Shown: in pieces, positions 17,408 through 25,423 of the stretch
Layout: each line of letters begins with the position of its first letter
How positions within the stretch are numbered: position 1 is the stretch's first letter
Assembly: GCA_035701285.1 (NCBI GenBank)
Contig: DASSNT010000091.1
Span: 1 to 50,855, forward strand
DNA: 50,855 nucleotides
Reading direction: 5' to 3'
Origin: DASSBR01 sp035701285
GTDB lineage: Bacteria; Pseudomonadota; Gammaproteobacteria; Natronospirales; DASSBR01
Notes under the pieces: model-generated
Told to the model about the DNA's origin: nothing
Database searches by the model: none
Seen by the model: only the letters and a program-made list of their open reading frames with translations
Position numbers and translations under genes: made by a program

Positions 17408-18694
17408 ATGAAAGCAGCAGCATTGCTCGCCATCCTCGTCGCCTGCCTGTCGGCGACAGCCGCCTGTGCCGGGCCGCGCAACCCGGATCTTGAATGTTCG
17501 CCGAATAATGGCGGCATCACGCTGCCGGACGGCTTCTGCGCTGTCGTTGTAGCCGACGCGCTGGGCATGGCGCGGCATCTTACCGTTAACGAGAACGGCG
17601 ACGTCTATGTCGCCCTGAGCGACGAAAACAACGGCGGCGGCATCGTCGCGCTGCGCGACACCAACGGCGATGGCCGGGCCGACAGCAAGCAGTACTTCGG
17701 CGACCATACCGGCACCGGTATCGCGATCCGCAACGGCTACCTGTATTACGCGCCGGACGAGGGTGTCCTGCGCTATGAAATGCAGCCGGGCGAGCTGGTG
17801 CCGCAAGGCAAGCCGCAAACCGTCGTCCAGGGGCTTCCGGAGCAGAACCAACACGCCGCCAAGAGCATTGCCTTCGGCGACCAGGGCTGGCTTTACGTCA
17901 ACATCGGCGCGCCGTCGAATGATTGTCAGAAGCAGGATCGCGTGCCGCACTCGCCGGGCGTGTTCCCATGTTCGCTGTTGAAGAAACACGGCGGCATCTG
18001 GCGCTTCAAAGCGGACGAGGCGAAGCAAAGCCAGGCGGACGGCCAGCGCTTCGCAACCGGCATTCGCAATGCGGTTGCGATCGCCTGGAACCCGATCGAC
18101 AGCCAGCTTTACGTCGTCCAGCACGGCCGCGACCAGCTGCACGATCTGTGGCCGAAACAGTACACGATCGAGCAGAGCGCGGAACTGCCGGCCGAGCAGT
18201 TCTACCAGGTAGACCAGGGCGACAACTTCGGCTGGCCGTACTGCTATTACGACTGGATGAAGCACAAAAAGGTGCTCAACCCGGAATACCAGCGCCACAG
18301 CGAAGAGATCGAGTGCTCGAAGTACGAACGGCCGATCATGGCGTTTCCCGGCCACTGGGCGCCGGATGCGTTGCTGTTTTACACCGGCAACGCTTTCCCG
18401 GAGCGCTACCATGGCGGCGCGTTCATCGCCTTCCACGGCTCGTGGAACCGGGCACCGAAACCGCAGGAGGGTTATAGAGTCGTCTTCGTGCCTTTCAAGG
18501 ACGGCAAGCCGGCCGGCAACTACGAGACGTTTGCGCATGGTTTCAAGAAACAGGACAAACTGGCGGCGCCGGACAACGCCGAATTCCGGCCGGTCGGACT
18601 GGCGCAGGGGCCGGATGGTTCGCTCTACATCGCCGACTCGCACCAGGGCCGTATCTGGCGGGTCATTTATACGGGCGAAGACAAGCAAAAGTAG
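17408..18694 (+). CDS. Secreted PQQ-type sugar/sorbosone dehydrogenase-like beta-propeller protein
   Basis: A 428-residue exported protein. The Sec signal peptide is about residues 1-24 (MKAAALLAILVACLSATAACA); a lipobox reading is possible at the last cysteine but weak. The mature part resembles soluble PQQ-dependent glucose/sorbosone dehydrogenases: GFCAVVVADALGMARHLTV, NGDVYVALSD, a repeated blade pattern, GDNFGWPYCYYD and AFHGSWNRAP. Several cysteines suggest disulphides. It would oxidise a sugar or alcohol in the periplasm, but the substrate is not determined and no PQQ synthesis genes are in the window. AAGGAG is seven bases before ATG 17408; an in-frame start at 17378 would displace the signal peptide. 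Confidence 0.78.
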   Translation: MKAAALLAILVACLSATAACAGPRNPDLECSPNNGGITLPDGFCAVVVADALGMARHLTVNENGDVYVALSDENNGGGIVALRDTNGDGRADSKQYFGDHTGTGIAIRNGYLYYAPDEGVLRYEMQPGELVPQGKPQTVVQGLPEQNQHAAKSIAFGDQGWLYVNIGAPSNDCQKQDRVPHSPGVFPCSLLKKHGGIWRFKADEAKQSQADGQRFATGIRNAVAIAWNPIDSQLYVVQHGRDQLHDLWPKQYTIEQSAELPAEQFYQVDQGDNFGWPYCYYDWMKHKKVLNPEYQRHSEEIECSKYERPIMAFPGHWAPDALLFYTGNAFPERYHGGAFIAFHGSWNRAPKPQEGYRVVFVPFKDGKPAGNYETFAHGFKKQDKLAAPDNAEFRPVGLAQGPDGSLYIADSHQGRIWRVIYTGEDKQK

Positions 18695-18703
18695 CCGCAA
18701 GGC

Positions 18704-18731
18704 TTGACACTAGCCGGGCGGTGAATACAAT
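18704..18731 (+). promoter_or_regulatory. Promoter of the tRNA-Gly gene
   Basis: A perfect -35 TTGACA (18704-18709), a 16-base spacer and a -10 TACAAT (18726-18731), ending 14 bases before the tRNA. The spacer and discriminator are GC-rich, as in stable-RNA promoters. The -35 begins 9 bases after the preceding stop codon. Confidence 0.8.
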
Positions 18732-18745
18732 GTCTGCCTCCGCAA

Positions 18746-18821
18746 GCGGGAATAGCTCAGCTGGTAGAGCGCAACCTTGCCAAGGTTGAGGTCGCGAGTT
18801 CGAACCTCGTTTCCCGCTCCA
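18746..18821 (+). tRNA. tRNA-Gly (GCC)
   Basis: A 76-base cloverleaf. The acceptor GCGGGAA pairs with TTCCCGC, the anticodon stem CAACC/GGTTG encloses loop TTGCCAA with anticodon GCC, and the T-loop is TTCGAAC. CCA is encoded. First of three tRNA genes, and separated from the second by a strong terminator hairpin. Confidence 0.97.
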
Positions 18822-18837
18822 GATTCGCTTATTGCGC

Positions 18838-18860
18838 AGCCCCGGTTCGCCGGGGCTTTT
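18838..18860 (+). terminator. Intrinsic terminator after tRNA-Gly
   Basis: AGCCCCGG and CCGGGGCT form a perfect 8-bp stem closed by a TTCG tetraloop, followed by TTTCGTTT. It lies 16 bases after tRNA-Gly and before tRNA-Cys, so it should end or attenuate the transcript inside the cluster. Confidence 0.85.
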
Positions 18861-18924
18861 CGTTTACGCTCCCGGCAGCGCCGGCGTAAATGTGCTAGAT
18901 TTCGCCGCCTATCTATAGAAGTTA

Positions 18925-18998
18925 GGCCAAGTGGCAGAGTGGTTATGCAGCGGCCTGCAAAGCCGTGTACGCCGGTTCGATTCCGACCTTGGCCTCCA
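18925..18998 (+). tRNA. tRNA-Cys (GCA)
   Basis: A 74-base cloverleaf with acceptor GGCCAAG/CTTGGCC, anticodon stem CGGC/GCCG around loop CTGCAAA (anticodon GCA), T-loop TTCGATT, and encoded CCA. It follows the terminator after tRNA-Gly, so it needs read-through or its own promoter in the 64-base gap; I see no strong one there. Confidence 0.96.
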
Positions 18999-19017
18999 AT
19001 CCTTCAATTGACGCTCA

Positions 19018-19104
19018 GCCCGGGTGGCGGAACAGGTAGACGCAAGGGACTTAAAATCCCTCGATCGCAAGATCGTGCCGGTTCGATTCCGGCTCCGGGC
19101 ACCA
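19018..19104 (+). tRNA. tRNA-Leu (TAA)
   Basis: An 87-base tRNA with the long variable arm of leucine tRNAs. Acceptor GCCCGGG pairs with TCCGGGC (one G-U), the anticodon stem AGGGA/TCCCT encloses CTTAAAA (anticodon TAA), and the variable arm is formed around CGATCGCAAGATCG. CCA is encoded. The gene order Gly-Cys-Leu matches E. coli glyW-cysT-leuZ. No duplicate of its 3' end was found downstream, so there is no sign of an attachment site. Confidence 0.96.
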
Positions 19105-19229
19105 TATAAAATAATAGCTTAGGGCCTATTCCTCGATTATTTCTCATCAGGGTTTGGTGCGTCTTCCTGGGGGCAGGATAGCGTTAATTTTCAGGGCGTC
19201 AGAACCTTCTACGCAAAAGGAGCTTTGCA

Positions 19230-20093
19230 ATGACACAAGCAGATGCAAGTCACGCCGGCTCATTCAAAATTGGCAATACCGAAATCACTCGCCTCGGCTT
19301 CGGCGCGATGCGGATTACCGGCGAGGGTATCTGGGGTCCGCCGAAAGATCGCGACGAAGCGCTGCGGGTGTTGCGGCGGCTTCCGGAGCTGGGCGTCAAT
19401 TTTATCGACACGGCTGATTCCTACGGTCCTGATATATCCGAACGGCTTATATGCGAGGCGCTGCATCCGTATCGGAACATGTTTGTCGCTACCAAGGCCG
19501 GGCTGACGCGCAGCGGACCGAATGAATGGTCGCCTGTCGGGCGGCCCGAGTATCTGCGGCAGCAGGCACTGCTGAGTCTGCGTCGGCTGGGCGTTGAGCG
19601 AATCGACCTTTGGCAGTTGCACCGGATCGATCAGAAGGTGCCGCGCGATGAGCAGTTCGATGCGGTCAAGTCGTTGCTGGATGATGGCATTGTTGCGCAC
19701 GCAGGCCTGAGCGAAGTGTCGGTCGCGGACATTGAAGAGGCGTCGAAGTATTTCCCGGTAGCGACGGTGCAGAATCGCTACAACGTGTTCGACCGCAAAA
19801 GCGAAGATGTGCTCGATTATTGCGAACAGCACGGCATCGGCTTTATTCCGTGGTACCCGATTGGCGCCGGGAAGTTGGGCGAGAAGGGTTCCGATCTTGA
19901 AAAGGTTGCCCAGGAGCATCGCGCTACGGTTCGCCAGATCGCGCTGGCCTGGCTACTTGCACGCAGCCCGGTGATGTTGCCGATTCCTGGCACGTCGCGC
20001 GTGGCCCATCTGGAGGAAAACGTCGCGTCGGCGGCGATCGAGCTGTCGGGCAAGGACGTCAACGCGTTGAATCAGGTAGCGCAACCCGTCTAA
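19230..20093 (+). CDS. Aldo/keto reductase
   Basis: A 287-residue TIM-barrel oxidoreductase with an intact tetrad: D60 and Y65 in FIDTADSYG, K89 in ATKAGL and H131 in WQLHRID. The cofactor-binding end is PGTSRVAHLEENVASA. It is shorter than, and in a different subfamily from, the reductase at 16372; it resembles the YdbC/pyridoxal reductase-like group. AGGAG lies about nine bases before the ATG. It sits between the tRNA cluster and a toxin-antitoxin pair. The substrate is unknown. Confidence 0.88.
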   Translation: MTQADASHAGSFKIGNTEITRLGFGAMRITGEGIWGPPKDRDEALRVLRRLPELGVNFIDTADSYGPDISERLICEALHPYRNMFVATKAGLTRSGPNEWSPVGRPEYLRQQALLSLRRLGVERIDLWQLHRIDQKVPRDEQFDAVKSLLDDGIVAHAGLSEVSVADIEEASKYFPVATVQNRYNVFDRKSEDVLDYCEQHGIGFIPWYPIGAGKLGEKGSDLEKVAQEHRATVRQIALAWLLARSPVMLPIPGTSRVAHLEENVASAAIELSGKDVNALNQVAQPV

Positions 20094-20102
20094 AGTGGGT
20101 AT

Positions 20103-20118
20103 GGTATACGCGTATACC
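20103..20118. promoter_or_regulatory. Perfect 16-bp palindrome, likely autoregulatory operator of the toxin-antitoxin pair
   Basis: GGTATACGCGTATACC reads the same on both strands. It lies 22 bases upstream of the antitoxin ATG, the usual site where ribbon-helix-helix antitoxins bind to repress their own operon. No clear -10/-35 pair could be placed around it, so the operator role is inferred from position and symmetry. Confidence 0.6.
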
Positions 20119-20139
20119 TACCCTCAGTGGGTGAGCCGC

Positions 20140-20373
20140 ATGAGCAAACAAACTGCCGTCCGTCTTCCGGAGGAAACCTACGCGCGCCTGCAGGCGCTGG
20201 CGGGTCGAACCGGACGGACCGCCACGTACTACATTCGTGAGGCCGTCGAGGAGCACCTGGACGACCTCGAAGACATCTATTTGGCCGAGCAGGTCCTGGC
20301 GCGGGTGCGGAACGGCGAAGAGCGCACGTACACCCTAGACGAGGTGGAGCAAGAGCTTGGCTTGGGCGATTGA
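20140..20373 (+). CDS. RelB-type ribbon-helix-helix antitoxin
   Basis: A 77-residue protein. Residues 1-45 form a ribbon-helix-helix DNA-binding unit: the strand QTAVRLPEETYARLQAL, then a helix with TGRTATYYIREAVEEHL. The C-terminal half is acidic (EDIYLAEQVL, then YTLDEVEQELGLGD), as in antitoxins that wrap the toxin active site. ATG 20140 gives the canonical MSKQTAVRLP start. The stop overlaps the toxin frame by 17 bases, so the pair is coupled. It very likely binds the palindrome just upstream. Confidence 0.85.
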   Translation: MSKQTAVRLPEETYARLQALAGRTGRTATYYIREAVEEHLDDLEDIYLAEQVLARVRNGEERTYTLDEVEQELGLGD

Positions 20374-20623
20374 GCTTTCAGCCAGCGCCCGTAAACAGCT
20401 CAAGAAGTTCGACCATGCCGAAGCCAAGCAAATCACGGACTATCTGCGACGACGCGTAGAGCCGTTAGACAACCCGCGTGATCTGGGAAAAGCGCTGACC
20501 GGCCAATTGGGCAATCTGTGGCGTTACCGGTTCGGAGATTACCGCATCGTCTGTGAACTGCACGACGAGACGCTGGTCGTCCTCGTCGTTCGTATCGGCC
20601 ACCGAAAGGATGTGTACCGTTGA
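20357..20623 (+). CDS. RelE/ParE-superfamily toxin
   Basis: An 88-residue basic protein with the RelE fold pattern: MAWAIELSASARKQLKKFD, a helical segment, GNLWRYRFGDYRIVCELHDETLVVLVVRIGHRKDVYR. The YRFGDYRIV and GHRKDVY motifs match RelE mRNA interferases, which cut mRNA at the ribosome and are neutralised by the antitoxin. The start is TTG 20357, inside the antitoxin gene; no other start would keep the N-terminal strand. Its stop TGA (20621-20623) overlaps the TTG start of ccmA, so it is joined to the ccm operon. Confidence 0.85.
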   Translation: MAWAIELSASARKQLKKFDHAEAKQITDYLRRRVEPLDNPRDLGKALTGQLGNLWRYRFGDYRIVCELHDETLVVLVVRIGHRKDVYR

Positions 20624-21252
20624 GCGGCTCACTTAATAACCGCTTCGAGGCGCGCGGCCTCGAAATCTGGCGCGGCCAGCGGCGGCTGTTGCGCGACTTC
20701 AGCTTCGCGCTGGAAGCAGGGCAGTTGGGGCGGTTGACGGGGCCGAACGGCAGCGGCAAGACCTCTTTGATTCGCGTGCTGCTTGGACTGGCGATGCCGG
20801 AGCAGGGCGCGATTGCGTGGTGCGGGGAGGACGTTCGCACAAGCGCGACTTATCGCGACGCGATGGCTTATGTCGGCCACGTCAGCGGCGTCACGGACAG
20901 CTTGAGCGCGAGCGAGAATTTGCGTTACGCGGCGAGCCTGATGGCTGCGAAGCCGCGAATTCCGGTTGAAACAGCGTTGGCCGAAGTTGGTCTGACAAGT
21001 GTCGGCGAGCGGCCGGCGGCAACCTTCTCGGCCGGGCAGCGGCGGCGGTTGGCGCTCGCGCGCCTCGTCATGTCGCCCGCCCAACTCTGGTTCCTGGACG
21101 AGCCGCTGACAAATCTGGACACGGTGGGCACGGCGCTTGTCGCGAATCTTATCCAGGCGCATCTGGCGGCAGGCGGCATCGCGGTCGCCGCGAGCCATCA
21201 ACCGATCGATTGCCATCCGCACACAGCGGTCGACCTGGATCTGTCGCAATGA
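20620..21252 (+). CDS. ccmA: Heme exporter ATP-binding protein CcmA
   Basis: A 210-residue ABC ATPase of cytochrome c maturation system I. With CcmB and CcmC it powers release of heme-loaded CcmE in the periplasm. Walker A is GPNGSGKT (41-48), the signature is FSAGQRRRLALARL and Walker B is LWFLDEPLTNLD. The only suitable start is TTG at 20620, which overlaps the stop of the upstream toxin gene; AAAGGA lies about ten bases before it. The stop overlaps the ccmB start (ATGA). It is the first gene of a nine-gene ccm operon. Confidence 0.94.
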   Translation: MSGSLNNRFEARGLEIWRGQRRLLRDFSFALEAGQLGRLTGPNGSGKTSLIRVLLGLAMPEQGAIAWCGEDVRTSATYRDAMAYVGHVSGVTDSLSASENLRYAASLMAAKPRIPVETALAEVGLTSVGERPAATFSAGQRRRLALARLVMSPAQLWFLDEPLTNLDTVGTALVANLIQAHLAAGGIAVAASHQPIDCHPHTAVDLDLSQ

Positions 21253-21923
21253 TCGCCGTCGCCTGCCGGGAACTGCTGCGCCGCGACCTGTTGCTGGCCT
21301 ACCGCCGCCGCGGCGAGATTCTCACGCCACTGATTTTTTTCGTGATCGTCACGGCGTTGTTTCCGCTGGCGCTGGACCCATCGCCGGACTTGCTGCGGGT
21401 GATTGCACCCGGCGTGGTGTGGGTGAGCGCGCTGCTGGCAGCGATGCTGGCGCAGGCGGCACTGTTCGGGCACGACTACGAGGATGGCACGCTGGAACAA
21501 CTGGTGCTGAGCCCGCAGCCGCTGGCGCTGCTCACGCTGGTGCGCGTGGCGGCCCATTGGCTGGTAACGGGCCTGCCGCTGGTGATCCTTGCGCCGCTGA
21601 TGGCGACGATGCTGGCGTTTCCGGCCGATGCGCTGTGGGCGCTGCTTGCCGGCTTGCTGCTCGGGACCCCGGTGCTCAGCATGCTGGGCGCGATCGGCGC
21701 GGCGGTGACCGTGGCGCTGCGGCGCAGCGCGATGCTGCTACCGATTCTGATCCTGCCGCTTTCCGTACCGGTGCTGATCTTCGGCGCGCGCGGCGCCGCG
21801 CTGGCGGCGGAGGGCGCATCCATCAGCGGGCCGCTGTATCTGCTGGCGGCGCTGCTGGTATTGAGCCTGACGCTCGGGCCGCTGGCGGTGGCGGCGGGCT
21901 TACGCGTCAGCATGGAGACCTGA
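21249..21923 (+). CDS. ccmB: Heme exporter permease CcmB
   Basis: A 224-residue inner-membrane protein with about six transmembrane helices, for example PLIFFVIVTALFPLAL, WVSALLAAMLAQAALF and SMLGAIGAAVTVAL. It is the permease partner of CcmA. The ATG at 21249 overlaps the ccmA stop by four bases; longer in-frame starts only re-read ccmA. It retains the conserved FGHDYEDGTLEQL motif. A 113-base gap, the largest in the operon, separates it from ccmC. Confidence 0.95.
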   Translation: MIAVACRELLRRDLLLAYRRRGEILTPLIFFVIVTALFPLALDPSPDLLRVIAPGVVWVSALLAAMLAQAALFGHDYEDGTLEQLVLSPQPLALLTLVRVAAHWLVTGLPLVILAPLMATMLAFPADALWALLAGLLLGTPVLSMLGAIGAAVTVALRRSAMLLPILILPLSVPVLIFGARGAALAAEGASISGPLYLLAALLVLSLTLGPLAVAAGLRVSMET

Positions 21924-21962
21924 AAGTCGGGGCCTAAGCGACGCAATCGCTTGATATTGCTC

Positions 21963-21991
21963 AAGACAAACGGTGGCGCAGAGCGTAAAAT
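21963..21991 (+). promoter_or_regulatory. Candidate internal promoter before ccmC
   Basis: AAGACA (21963-21968), a 17-base spacer and TAAAAT (21986-21991) in the only real gap of the ccm operon. It would transcribe ccmC onward independently of the toxin-antitoxin and ccmAB part. The -35 matches only four of six positions. Confidence 0.35.
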
Positions 21992-22036
21992 AGCCCCGTT
22001 TTATTCGCCGCTTTTCCGACGGCCCGCCGCTCACAC

Positions 22037-22771
22037 ATGCTGAAGTTCATCCACAAGCTTTCATCGCCGCCGCATTTCTACCGGATGGCGGGACCGCTGG
22101 CCCGCTGGTTCGGCTGGATCGCGCTGGTGCTCATTCTCGCCGGCGTTTACGGCGGCCTCGTCTGGGCACCGCCGGACTACCAGCAGGGCGATGGTTTCCG
22201 CATCATTTACGTGCATGTGCCGAGCGCATGGATGTCGCTGTTCATCTACGTGACGATGGCGATCAGCGCCGGCATCGGCCTGATCTGGCGCATCAAGCTC
22301 GCCCACGTGGTGGCGGCCGCGGCCGCGCCGCTGGGCGCGTCGTTCACGTTCCTTGCGCTGGTAACCGGCTCGTTGTGGGGCAAGCCGATGTGGGGCACGT
22401 GGTGGGTCTGGGACGCGCGCCTGACCTCGGAACTGTTACTGCTGTTTTTGTATCTCGGCTACATATCGCTCAATCGCGCCTTTCCGGACCAGCGCACCGG
22501 CGATCGCGCCAGCGCCATCCTGGCGCTGGTTGGCGTGATTAACGTGCCGATCATCCATTACTCGGTACAGTGGTGGAACACGCTGCACCAGGGGCCGACA
22601 GTCGTCCGCGCCGGCGGACCGTCGATCTCGCTGGACATGCTGATTCCGCTGCTGGTGATGGCGCTTGGTTTCATGGCGTACTTCGGTTCGGTGTTGCTGA
22701 TCCGGGTACGCGCCGACGTCCTCGAACGCGAGCGCCACAAAAATTGGGCTCAAACAATCTTAGTGAAATGA
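22037..22771 (+). CDS. ccmC: Heme exporter protein CcmC
   Basis: A 244-residue inner-membrane protein with six predicted helices. It carries the tryptophan-rich WWD heme-handling motif WGTWWVWDARLTSE and conserved histidines in the flanking loops (IIYVHVPSAW, IIHYSVQWWNTLHQ). It presents heme to CcmE. The stop overlaps the ccmD start by four bases (ATGA). Confidence 0.96.
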   Translation: MLKFIHKLSSPPHFYRMAGPLARWFGWIALVLILAGVYGGLVWAPPDYQQGDGFRIIYVHVPSAWMSLFIYVTMAISAGIGLIWRIKLAHVVAAAAAPLGASFTFLALVTGSLWGKPMWGTWWVWDARLTSELLLLFLYLGYISLNRAFPDQRTGDRASAILALVGVINVPIIHYSVQWWNTLHQGPTVVRAGGPSISLDMLIPLLVMALGFMAYFGSVLLIRVRADVLERERHKNWAQTILVK

Positions 22772-22941
22772 ATAGCTTGCATGAATTTCTTCACATGGGA
22801 GGTTACGCGATGTACGTGTGGCCTGCCTACGGCATCGTGACGGTGGTGATGATTGCCAACGTTGTTATTGCACGCCGGCGTCACCGGCGCCTGGTCGAGG
22901 AGCTGCAGCAGCGCGTGGAACTGAACGGGGAGGCAGCATGA
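22768..22941 (+). CDS. ccmD: Heme exporter protein CcmD
   Basis: A 57-residue single-span membrane protein, easily missed because of its size. It has FLHMGGYAMYVWPAYGIV and a helix to about residue 33, followed by RRRHRRLVEELQQ, the usual basic tail. CcmD holds CcmE in the CcmABC complex and helps release heme-CcmE. It is coupled on both sides by ATGA overlaps, with ccmC and ccmE. Confidence 0.93.
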   Translation: MNSLHEFLHMGGYAMYVWPAYGIVTVVMIANVVIARRRHRRLVEELQQRVELNGEAA

Positions 22942-23399
22942 CGCCGCGGCGCAAGCGAATGATGTTCGTGCTGGCCATTGTGGTTGGCGTCGGCGCAGCG
23001 ACAGCGCTCGGCCTGCAGGCGTTCCGCGGCAACCTGCTGTATTACTTTACGCCGACGCAGATCGCCGCCGGCAAGGCGCCGATCGGCCAGCGCTTTCGCA
23101 TGGGCGGACTGGTGGTGCCGGGCAGCATCCATCGTCAGCCCGGCAGCATGACAGTACGTTTCACGCTGACCGACAATACGGACAGCGTGCCGGTAATGTA
23201 CACGGGCATTCTTCCCGACCTGTTCCGCGAAGGGCAGGGCATCGTCGTTCACGGCAAGCTGCTTGACGATCACCATTTCGTCGCGGACCAGGTATTGGCC
23301 AAACACAGCGCCGACTACATGCCGCCCGCGGTCGCCGAATCGCTTAAAAAGCACCATCGCGACGGCGAGGCGGCGGCAAAAGCGGCAACAGGCGCATGA
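22938..23399 (+). CDS. ccmE: Heme chaperone CcmE
   Basis: A 153-residue periplasmic heme chaperone anchored by one N-terminal helix (MMFVLAIVVGVGAATALGL). The heme-attachment motif is VLAKHSADYMPP, with the covalent-binding H123 and nearby Y127, matching H130/Y134 of E. coli. The OB-fold region RMGGLVVPGS and VMYTGILPDLFREGQGIV is intact. The start overlaps the ccmD stop by ATGA, and its own stop overlaps ccmF the same way. Confidence 0.96.
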   Translation: MTPRRKRMMFVLAIVVGVGAATALGLQAFRGNLLYYFTPTQIAAGKAPIGQRFRMGGLVVPGSIHRQPGSMTVRFTLTDNTDSVPVMYTGILPDLFREGQGIVVHGKLLDDHHFVADQVLAKHSADYMPPAVAESLKKHHRDGEAAAKAATGA

Positions 23400-25423
23400 T
23401 CCCGGAACTTGGCCACCTGGCGCTGATTCTGGCGCTGATCCTCGCGTTCGCGCAGGGTTGCTTCGGCATCGCCGGTGCGCAGCGCCGCGATCTCGCCTGG
23501 ATGGGTGCCGTGCGGCCGATCGCCTACGGCCAGTTCCTGTTCGTGCTGGTCTCGTTCGGCTGCCTGATGTACTCGTTCGCCGTCAGCGACTTTACCGTGG
23601 CTTACGTCGCGAAGAACTCCAACACGCAGTTGCCGCTGATCTACAAGCTGACCGCGGTGTGGGGCGCGCACGAAGGCTCGCTGCTGCTGTGGATACTCGT
23701 GCTGAATATCTGGACGGCAGCGGTTGCCCGCTTCAGCCGGCGCCTGCCGCTGGAGTTCGTCAGCCGCGTGCTCGGCGTGATGGGGATCGTCAGCGTCGGC
23801 TTCCTGCTGTTCAGCCTGCTGACGTCGAACCCGTTCCTGCGCCTGCTGCCGCCGCCGATGCAGGGCCGCGATCTCAACCCGCTGCTGCAGGACCCGGGCC
23901 TGGTGATGCACCCGCCCATGCTGTACATGGGTTACGTCGGCTTTTCGGTGGCCTTTGCGTTCGCCATCGCGGCCTTGATCGGCGGCAAGATGGATGCCGT
24001 CTGGGCGCGCTGGTCGCGGCCGTGGACAACCGCCGCCTGGATGTTCCTGAGCGTCGGCATTGCAGCCGGCAGCTGGTGGGCGTACTACGAACTCGGCTGG
24101 GGCGGCTGGTGGTTCTGGGACCCGGTCGAGAATGCCTCGTTCATGCCCTGGCTGGCGGGTACCGCGCTGATTCATTCGCTGGCGGTGACCGAGAAGCGTG
24201 GCGCATTCAAGAGCTGGACGGCGCTGCTCGCGATCATCACGTTTTCGCTCAGCCTGCTCGGCACGTTCCTGGTGCGTTCCGGCGTGTTGCAGTCGGTGCA
24301 TTCGTTCGCGCTCGATCCGACCCGTGGCATCTTTGTGCTCGGCCTGATCGGCACCGTTATGGTGGTGGCGCTGGCGCTGTATGCGTGGCGGGCGCCGGCG
24401 CTCGCGCAAAGCGGCGGCGGCTTCAAGACGTTTTCCCGGGAAACCTTTCTGCTGCTGAATAATATTCTGCTGGCGGTCGCGGCGGCGGCCGTGCTGCTCG
24501 GCACGCTGTATCCGCTGGCGCTCGATGCGCTCGATCTCGGTAAGATTTCCGTCGGTCCGCCGTACTTCAACCGCGTGTTCCTGCCATTGATCGTGCCGCT
24601 GTTCGTGCTGATCGGTATCGGCCCATATGTCAACTGGAAGCGCGGGCAGGGCGCGAAGCTGCGCGATCGCCTCATGCTCCCGGCAGGCCTGGCCGTCGGC
24701 GCGGGGCTGCTGACCGCCATTGCCGGCTGGACCGAGATGCCGCTGCCCGCGATTGCCGGCGTGTCGCTCGGCATCTGGGTCGTGGCAAGCGCGCTGGTCG
24801 AACCCGTAACGCGCTTGCGGCAGCGCCGCGCCAGCGGCCGCAGTCTGACTGTACCGCGCAATATCCTCGGCATGAGCCTCGCACACATCGGCGCGGGGCT
24901 GGTGGTGCTGGGCATTTCGGTCACCAGCACGCTGAGCGTGGCCGAAAACGTCAGCATCCAGCCGGGCGAGACGGTGAACGTCGGCGGGTATGCATTCACT
25001 TTCCACGGCGTGAGCGATGTTCAGGGGCCGAACTACGCAGCGAAGCAGGCGCGGGTGACCGTCAGCGACGATGGCGACGCGGTTGCTACGCTGCTCCCTG
25101 CCAAGCGGCGCTATCCGGCCGACGGCACAACTACCACCGAAGCCGGTATCGATGCGGGATTGTTTCGGGACCTTTACGTGGCGCTGGGCGACCCGCTTGG
25201 CGACAACGCCTGGAGCCTGCGTATTCAGTACAAGCCGATGGTGCGATTCATCTGGCTGGGCGGCCTGGTGATGGCGCTCGGCGGATTTATGGCGCTGGCC
25301 GACCGACGCTACCGGATCCGGCAGGCGCCGAAAGCCGCGCCGGCAGATAGCGGCAGCTCGCCATTGCCCGCGTCACGCGCACCAGTCGGAGATACAGCGG
25401 CGCTTGCCGAGGAGCGGAGCTGA
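23396..25423 (+). CDS. ccmF: Cytochrome c heme lyase subunit CcmF
   Basis: A 675-residue polytopic membrane protein that ligates heme to apocytochromes c with CcmH/CcmI. The WWD motif is GWGGWWFWDPVENASFMPW, and conserved histidines occur in WGAHEGSLLLW and TALIHSLAV. About 14-15 transmembrane helices and a periplasmic domain (about residues 525-620) precede the last helix. Length is typical. A long reverse-strand open frame (23315-25006) opposite it is only a GC-rich shadow. Confidence 0.97.
   Translation: MIPELGHLALILALILAFAQGCFGIAGAQRRDLAWMGAVRPIAYGQFLFVLVSFGCLMYSFAVSDFTVAYVAKNSNTQLPLIYKLTAVWGAHEGSLLLWILVLNIWTAAVARFSRRLPLEFVSRVLGVMGIVSVGFLLFSLLTSNPFLRLLPPPMQGRDLNPLLQDPGLVMHPPMLYMGYVGFSVAFAFAIAALIGGKMDAVWARWSRPWTTAAWMFLSVGIAAGSWWAYYELGWGGWWFWDPVENASFMPWLAGTALIHSLAVTEKRGAFKSWTALLAIITFSLSLLGTFLVRSGVLQSVHSFALDPTRGIFVLGLIGTVMVVALALYAWRAPALAQSGGGFKTFSRETFLLLNNILLAVAAAAVLLGTLYPLALDALDLGKISVGPPYFNRVFLPLIVPLFVLIGIGPYVNWKRGQGAKLRDRLMLPAGLAVGAGLLTAIAGWTEMPLPAIAGVSLGIWVVASALVEPVTRLRQRRASGRSLTVPRNILGMSLAHIGAGLVVLGISVTSTLSVAENVSIQPGETVNVGGYAFTFHGVSDVQGPNYAAKQARVTVSDDGDAVATLLPAKRRYPADGTTTTEAGIDAGLFRDLYVALGDPLGDNAWSLRIQYKPMVRFIWLGGLVMALGGFMALADRRYRIRQAPKAAPADSGSSPLPASRAPVGDTAALAEERS

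Noticed and set aside
19018..19230. tRNA-Leu as an integration site for a small island (reductase plus toxin-antitoxin)
   Set aside because: I could not find a repeat of the tRNA 3' end downstream, and there is no integrase. The toxin-antitoxin pair is joined to ccmA rather than bounded.
23315..25006. A 563-codon open frame opposite ccmF
   Set aside because: Its translation is dominated by Gln, Arg and Glu in low-complexity runs with no motif. ccmF on the other strand is unmistakable.
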